Assembly (NCBI GenBank): GCA_964521715.1
Contig: CAZFSS010000018.1
Span: 1-64,000 of the forward strand
Direction: 5' to 3'
DNA: 64,000 bases
Origin: DAOVRD01 sp964521715
GTDB lineage: Bacteria > Planctomycetota > Brocadiia > SM23-32
This document shows positions 60,360-64,000 of this stretch, one piece after another; position 1 is the stretch's first letter, and each line of letters starts with the position of its first letter. Made by a program: the position numbers and the translations under genes. Below the pieces are notes generated by a model that made no database searches, had not been told where the DNA came from, and was given only the letters and a program-made list of their open reading frames with translations.

Positions 60360-61171
60360 GGGCGGCCTCCCAGCAGCTTCTCGGCGTTCGTCCTCAGCAC
60401 GGCTTCCTTGACGCTCTCGGGCACCTCGGCGTTCTTGACCTTCAGCACGTTGGCCCGCGGGTAGAACAGGGGCGTGTGCGTGCCGAAAAGCAGGCGCTTG
60501 ACCGGGAACAGCTTGATCGCGCTGGCCAGGGACGATTCGTGCTCGAAGAAGCTCAGCTCGATCCACATGTTCTGCGGCAGCGCCGCCTTGCGCTCCAGCT
60601 TCGGCTTGCCCTGGAGCTGATTGACCATGTCGGGCGGCGCCAGCTCGCACCGGTCCCACAGCCTGCCGAAGCCGAACGCCACCACCCGCAGGTCGCGATG
60701 CCGCCGCGCCAGCAACACCACGTCGTCGATCGGGAAGGGCGGCACCTTGGCGATCGCGTTCTGCATCCGCTTGTCTTCCGCGCGGACGTGGACGCCGAGC
60801 GCGACGCCGTCGGCCGCCGCCAGCTCGGCCAGCGCGTCCACGCACGGATCGTCCAGCTCGTAGAGGTGGTAGTTGGGCAGCAGCCGCACCAGGGGCACCG
60901 CCCATTCCTCGCGGCAGCGGCGATAGGCCTTCGCGCACCCCGGCAACGTGGGGTTCAACACCGCCGACGGGACGAAGAAGTCCGACCCGGCAAGCTCCGG
61001 CAGCCGCAGATCGTTCGCCTCCTGCGGGTCCGGCCAGAGATAGGCTTCCAGGGGATACGCGCAGGCGCGCGTGATGCCCTCGGCGCGCAGCCATGCCTCC
61101 AGGGACGCAGCGTCCGCCGGAGGGGTGGGCCTGAACGGCCAGACGCCACAGCCAACGTCGACGTCGAACAT
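60356..61171 (-). CDS. TIM-barrel amidohydrolase homologue lacking the HxH motif
   Basis: This 271-residue protein has the barrel layout of the next gene but starts FDVDVGCGVWPFRP, with no HxH pair. GVHVRAEDKRM and FGTHTPLFYP stand where metal His and Asp ligands usually lie (the Asp is His). It may bind one metal or none, and could form a heteromer with the intact enzyme that follows. Start codon preceded by GGAG. The coupled overlap supports a joint function. Confidence 0.7.
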   Translation of the reverse strand: MFDVDVGCGVWPFRPTPPADAASLEAWLRAEGITRACAYPLEAYLWPDPQEANDLRLPELAGSDFFVPSAVLNPTLPGCAKAYRRCREEWAVPLVRLLPNYHLYELDDPCVDALAELAAADGVALGVHVRAEDKRMQNAIAKVPPFPIDDVVLLARRHRDLRVVAFGFGRLWDRCELAPPDMVNQLQGKPKLERKAALPQNMWIELSFFEHESSLASAIKLFPVKRLLFGTHTPLFYPRANVLKVKNAEVPESVKEAVLRTNAEKLLGGRP

Positions 61172-61262
61172 CGCTCCGATCCTCCCGCGTCATGGGCGCC
61201 CGAAGAGGCACGGTTCAGCCGGCGCGGCCCTCCCTGCCGGGTTCGTTCCGAACGGCGTCCGC

Positions 61263-62138
61263 TCAGCGCCGGCCCCGCCGGCCGCCCTTGAACCAGCTCT
61301 CCCAGGGCGCGTCCTTCACGGCCTGCCACGTGTCCGCCTGGAACTTCTCGTAATCCTCGGGCAGCCCCCGGGCGCGCTCCCAAACGACCTCGCGGTACAG
61401 CTCCGCCAGACGCGGCGCGTCGCCGAGCGTCATGCCCACATAGCGCCCGACGTGGTCCTGAGGCCGCACGTAGCGGTAGGGCGTCCGCACGCCGTGTCGC
61501 AACAGCCCTCGAAGGCTCTCGAAGGGCTCCGTGCGCTCCACGGCCTCGCCCTCGTCGGTCGCGGGATCGAACTCCCCGTGCCGGCCGCATATGTAGAGCG
61601 ACGCCAGATACGCGGCCGCCTCGGCGTGGGGCTTGCCCCACTGCTGCTCGACCCGGCGGCAGAACTCCTCGTAGGGCGGCATGAACAGGATCGGGATCTG
61701 GCCCGTCTCCTCGAAAACGGTCCGGACCGCCGCCGACAGGACGAAGTCGTTCGGCCCGTGCAGGCTCACCAGCACGACGCGCCTGAAGCCGTTGCGCACG
61801 ATGGCCGTCGTCACGGCGATCGCGTAGTCGAGGGCCTCGCGCGGTAAGATGCAGACGCTGCCTGGCCACGTGCCCGTGGCGCCCGGGTAGCTGTAGTGGA
61901 TCGTCGGCATGATGACGGCGTCCCATTCCTCGGCGACGATGCGGCAGACCGCCTCCGCCAGGAACGAGTCGCACGCCATGCCGACCAGCGGACCGTGCAT
62001 CTCGAAACAGCCGACCGGCACGAGCACGATGCCGTTCCGTGCGCGCAGAGCGGCCATCTCGCCGGACGTCATCGTATCGGCCAGGATCTTCCGACCTGCG
62101 TCCTTGCTCGATGCGGGACGCTTCGCCGAGCCTCTCAT
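61263..62138 (-). CDS. creatininase-family amidohydrolase
   Basis: This 291-residue protein has the family metal site in modified form: GCFEMHGPLVGMACDSF (Glu, His, Asp), VSLHGPNDF in place of NGHGGN, and KPHAEAAAYL with the last Glu. It is longer than the copies at 45-47 kb. SD AAGGAGG is present. It lies between the Gfo/Idh/MocA gene and the two amidohydrolase genes and may open an amide or lactam ring in the same pathway. Confidence 0.8.
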   Translation of the reverse strand: MRGSAKRPASSKDAGRKILADTMTSGEMAALRARNGIVLVPVGCFEMHGPLVGMACDSFLAEAVCRIVAEEWDAVIMPTIHYSYPGATGTWPGSVCILPREALDYAIAVTTAIVRNGFRRVVLVSLHGPNDFVLSAAVRTVFEETGQIPILFMPPYEEFCRRVEQQWGKPHAEAAAYLASLYICGRHGEFDPATDEGEAVERTEPFESLRGLLRHGVRTPYRYVRPQDHVGRYVGMTLGDAPRLAELYREVVWERARGLPEDYEKFQADTWQAVKDAPWESWFKGGRRGRR

Positions 62139-62184
62139 CTTTCGCCTCCTTCAGTCTACGCCGAGAGGGCCTGTGTAATGGCGC

Positions 62185-63294
62185 TTACCGCTTGGGCTCC
62201 TCCCTCTTGGCGGGCTTCAGTGCGCCGGATTCGATCATGTCCACCAGCGGGTTGCCTTCGACGTCGATGGGGAACTCGACGACTCCGCGCCGCCGCGCGG
62301 ACTCCCAGCACGCGAAGATGATCTCGGTCGATTGCAGCGCGTTCTTCGCGCCGTGCTCGGGCTCGGCGCCGCTCTCCAGGCACTCGACGGTGTGGGCGAT
62401 CGCCCTGTTGTGGTAAAGGCCGTGATCGCTGGCGCTGGAGTGCATGCCCTCGTCGCCGCAGTCGACGCTCTCCCAATCCGTGCTGCCTCTGCGCTTCACG
62501 CGCAGCATGGGCATGCCCGGTCCGAAGGGGCCGGCCTCGATCACGCCGTCCGTGCCCACCATGCGGTCGTAGGCGCCGACCAGGTCCTTGCCCGCGCCTG
62601 CCGGGCCGGTGATGCACTGCCCGTAGACGCCGTTGGCGTAGCGCCACAGCCCGTAGGCCACGTTCTCGTTGTGGCTGCCGAAGACCAGGCTCTCGGTGCG
62701 GTAATCGATCTGGCAGACGGCCCATTCGACCGGCGTCTGATCGTTGAAGAAGCCCTGCATGTCCATATGGTGCGTGCCCGAGTCGTAGAGGTTGCCCTCG
62801 CCGAACTGCATCGCGACGAGGTTGCCGATGGCGCCGTCGTCCAGCAGCCCCTTGGCCTTGCGGAACGGCCCGCCGAAGCGACGCATGTGGTTGAACGTGA
62901 GCTGCACGCCGTTGGCGGCGCAGACCTCAGCCATGCGCTTGCAGCCTGCCCAGGTGGTGGCCATCGGCTTCTCGCAGTGCACGGCCTTCACGCCGGCCTC
63001 GGCGCAGTCCACCGTCATCTGCTCGTGTAGGTGCATCCACGTGCAGATGCTCACGATGTCCAGTTTCTCCTTGGCCAGCATCTTGTGGTAATCGGTGTAG
63101 ACGCCCGGGATGTCGAACGTCTTGGCGAACCTTTCGGCGCGCTCGGGCACGATGTCGGCGCAAGCCGCCAGCTTGCACTTGCGGCCGAGGGCCAGATAGC
63201 CCGGCGCGTGCCGATAGGCCATCGCATAACCCATGCGGCTCCTCTTCTCCGGGTCCTCTCCGCAGCCAATGAACCCCACGCGAAATGCGGACAT
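62185..63294 (-). CDS. Gfo/Idh/MocA-family oxidoreductase
   Basis: This 369-residue protein has the Rossmann opening VGFIGCGEDPEKRS (the usual GxGxxG is GCGEDP, with an insertion), and the active-site HCEKPMATT with the conserved Lys. TFNHMRRFGGPFRKA follows in the substrate domain. Members oxidise or reduce sugars and cyclitols with NAD(P). It is the first gene of the cluster; the ATG at 63294 follows GGAGG by six bases. Confidence 0.9.
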   Translation of the reverse strand: MSAFRVGFIGCGEDPEKRSRMGYAMAYRHAPGYLALGRKCKLAACADIVPERAERFAKTFDIPGVYTDYHKMLAKEKLDIVSICTWMHLHEQMTVDCAEAGVKAVHCEKPMATTWAGCKRMAEVCAANGVQLTFNHMRRFGGPFRKAKGLLDDGAIGNLVAMQFGEGNLYDSGTHHMDMQGFFNDQTPVEWAVCQIDYRTESLVFGSHNENVAYGLWRYANGVYGQCITGPAGAGKDLVGAYDRMVGTDGVIEAGPFGPGMPMLRVKRRGSTDWESVDCGDEGMHSSASDHGLYHNRAIAHTVECLESGAEPEHGAKNALQSTEIIFACWESARRRGVVEFPIDVEGNPLVDMIESGALKPAKREEPKR

Positions 63295-63429
63295 CTCACG
63301 CCTCCTCCAATGCCGGCAAAACAGGCTCCTGTTGGAAACGGCCAGCCACGGGCCGCACGGATGCGGCAGTCTAAAGCGAAGCCGATACAGCGTCAACGGT
63401 CCGCCGGCGATGCCGGCCGGGCGCGGCAT

Positions 63430-63567
63430 CCGGCCTTCGTAGCCGAAGCTACTTCGGCGGAGTAGGCCGCCGCGCCCCTACTCCTGCTCCCGCCGTACGG
63501 CGGGCAAGCCTGCCCTTGCTCCTACTTCTGCTCCCGCCGTTAGCCGTTAGCAGGTAGCCGGTAGCGT
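63430..63567. repeat. composite repeat region: dispersed 38-mer, hexamers, palindrome, heptamers
   Basis: From left to right: CCGGCCTTCGTAGCCGAAGC and its continuation to 63467, which recurs inverted at 35587-35626; hexamer units CTCCTG, CTCCCG and CTCCTA (about 63479-63533); the palindrome CCGCCGTACGGCGG (also near 20.75 kb); and 7-bp units GTTAGCC, GTTAGCA, GGTAGCC, GGTAGCG (63539-63566). All lie between the cluster promoter region and the DUF6504 gene. Confidence 0.7.
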
Positions 63568-63580
63568 CCCGCCGCCCGCC

Positions 63581-63844
63581 TTAATCCACTCGCTTGTAGA
63601 GGACCCAGTACCGCCTGCCCGGCCCGCGGTGGAAGTAGAGTTCGAAGACCTCGCCCGAGGTGGTCTTCACGACGTAGTGGTCGCGATGGCGCCTCTGCCA
63701 CCAGGGCCCGCTGAAGTCGAGCGTGCGCCACTTGCGCTGCACTTCGGCGACTTCGTAATCCGCGCCGCGCCACACGAAGGAACCGGGCGGGCCGCCGGCC
63801 CCCTCCCGGCGCACTTCGATCTCGTCGCTGATGAACTCCACCAT
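63581..63844 (-). CDS. DUF6504-family protein
   Basis: This 87-residue protein matches the small DUF6504 family: FISDEIEVRREG at the start, FVWRGADYEVAEVQRKWRTL in the middle and YWVLYKRVD at the end. In actinobacteria and some others this family lies near genes for mutagenic DNA repair, but here only a truncated gene precedes it. No SD is obvious. Role unknown. Confidence 0.65.
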   Translation of the reverse strand: MVEFISDEIEVRREGAGGPPGSFVWRGADYEVAEVQRKWRTLDFSGPWWQRRHRDHYVVKTTSGEVFELYFHRGPGRRYWVLYKRVD

Positions 63845-63880
63845 GGCCGTACCGTATCCTCGGCCGGGCCGCCCGAGCCG

Positions 63881-64000
63881 TCAAGAGCCGACGGGCGAGA
63901 GGAGCGTCGTCTGCGTGCCCCCGTCGACGGACTTGGCCGGCCAGTAGGGCTTCGCGTGGCCTTCGGCGTCGACCACCATGTGGCGGTCGGCCTCGTACAG
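63881..64000 (-). CDS. 3' end of a gene entering from the right edge
   Basis: An open frame of 39 codons comes in from the window edge and stops with TGA at 63881-63883. The tail reads DRHMVVDAEGHAKPYWPAKS and ends LLSPVGS. Codon use matches the neighbours. It lies 36 bases upstream of the DUF6504 gene in the same direction. Too short to name. Confidence 0.5.
   Translation of the reverse strand: MYEADRHMVVDAEGHAKPYWPAKSVDGGTQTTLLSPVGS

Noticed and set aside
60359..61211. Upstream extension of the ACMSD-type amidohydrolase to a 539-residue fusion
   Set aside because: The extension is out-of-frame sequence of the neighbouring amidohydrolase gene; the true start at 60359 has an SD and the DTHVHH motif directly after it.

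Overview
The window is high-GC bacterial chromosome with Shine-Dalgarno-led genes, short intergenic gaps and a mixture of housekeeping and carbohydrate or amide catabolism genes. The complete bacterial V-type ATPase operon, the zinc-ribbon membrane proteins, and the many creatininase-like, URO-D-like and secreted glycosidase genes fit an uncultured heterotroph of the Planctomycetota/PVC-like or a neighbouring lineage (Lentisphaerota, Hydrogenedentota and similar). This is an inference from gene content. No rRNA or ribosomal protein marker lies in the window to settle it.

Layout. 0-4.3 kb: a truncated zinc-ribbon gene, tRNA-Ser(CGA), a GH29 fucosidase, a creatininase-family amidohydrolase and an M24 peptidase homologue, all on the minus strand. 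4.6-5.6 kb: a nitrilase-family hydrolase. 5.8-14.7 kb: a nine-gene V-ATPase operon (H-I-K-E-C-F-A-B-D order) whose c-ring subunit carries the complete Na+ ligand set known from Enterococcus hirae NtpK. 15.4-17.7 kb: secreted SGNH hydrolase and a second GH29 protein. 18.1-20.7 kb: a divergent PurF paralogue with Ser in place of the catalytic Cys, next to a URO-D homologue. 21-28.5 kb: secreted EEP-fold phosphatase/nuclease, DsbD, Hsp20, NifU-like scaffold, a clan-D glycosidase, CooT-like Ni protein and PPi-type phosphofructokinase. 28.7-32 kb: an MBL-fold protein, then a degraded region with remnants of a phage terminase (GpA type) around a lone lipoprotein esterase. 32-38.4 kb: a FolD variant, methyltransferase, SpoIIM-like membrane protein, DUF362 protein, tRNA-Val(CAC), a GH30-like glycosidase and a lipoprotein. 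38.5-47.7 kb: galactokinase-like protein, zinc-ribbon proteins, B12-radical SAM protein, GatB, two tandemly duplicated creatininases and a methyltransferase. 48-58.3 kb: a broken gene, GH2 glycosidase, ankyrin protein, GH20/67-like glycosidase, two more URO-D homologues. 58.4-63.3 kb: a minus-strand catabolic operon (Gfo/Idh/MocA dehydrogenase, creatininase, two TIM-barrel amidohydrolases, zinc alcohol dehydrogenase). The right edge holds a DUF6504 gene and a truncated gene.

Two themes stand out. First, intergenic DNA carries at least six kinds of repeat: 7-bp and 6-bp degenerate tandem arrays, a 101-bp inverted-repeat element in two copies, a 109-bp element with a 28-bp perfect palindrome in two copies, and several terminal-inverted-repeat stretches. 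Second, several proteins keep their fold but lack textbook catalytic residues (PurF Cys1, FolD Lys/Gln/Asp, M24 first two metal Asp, MBL motif Asp), so name-based function transfer would be misleading here.
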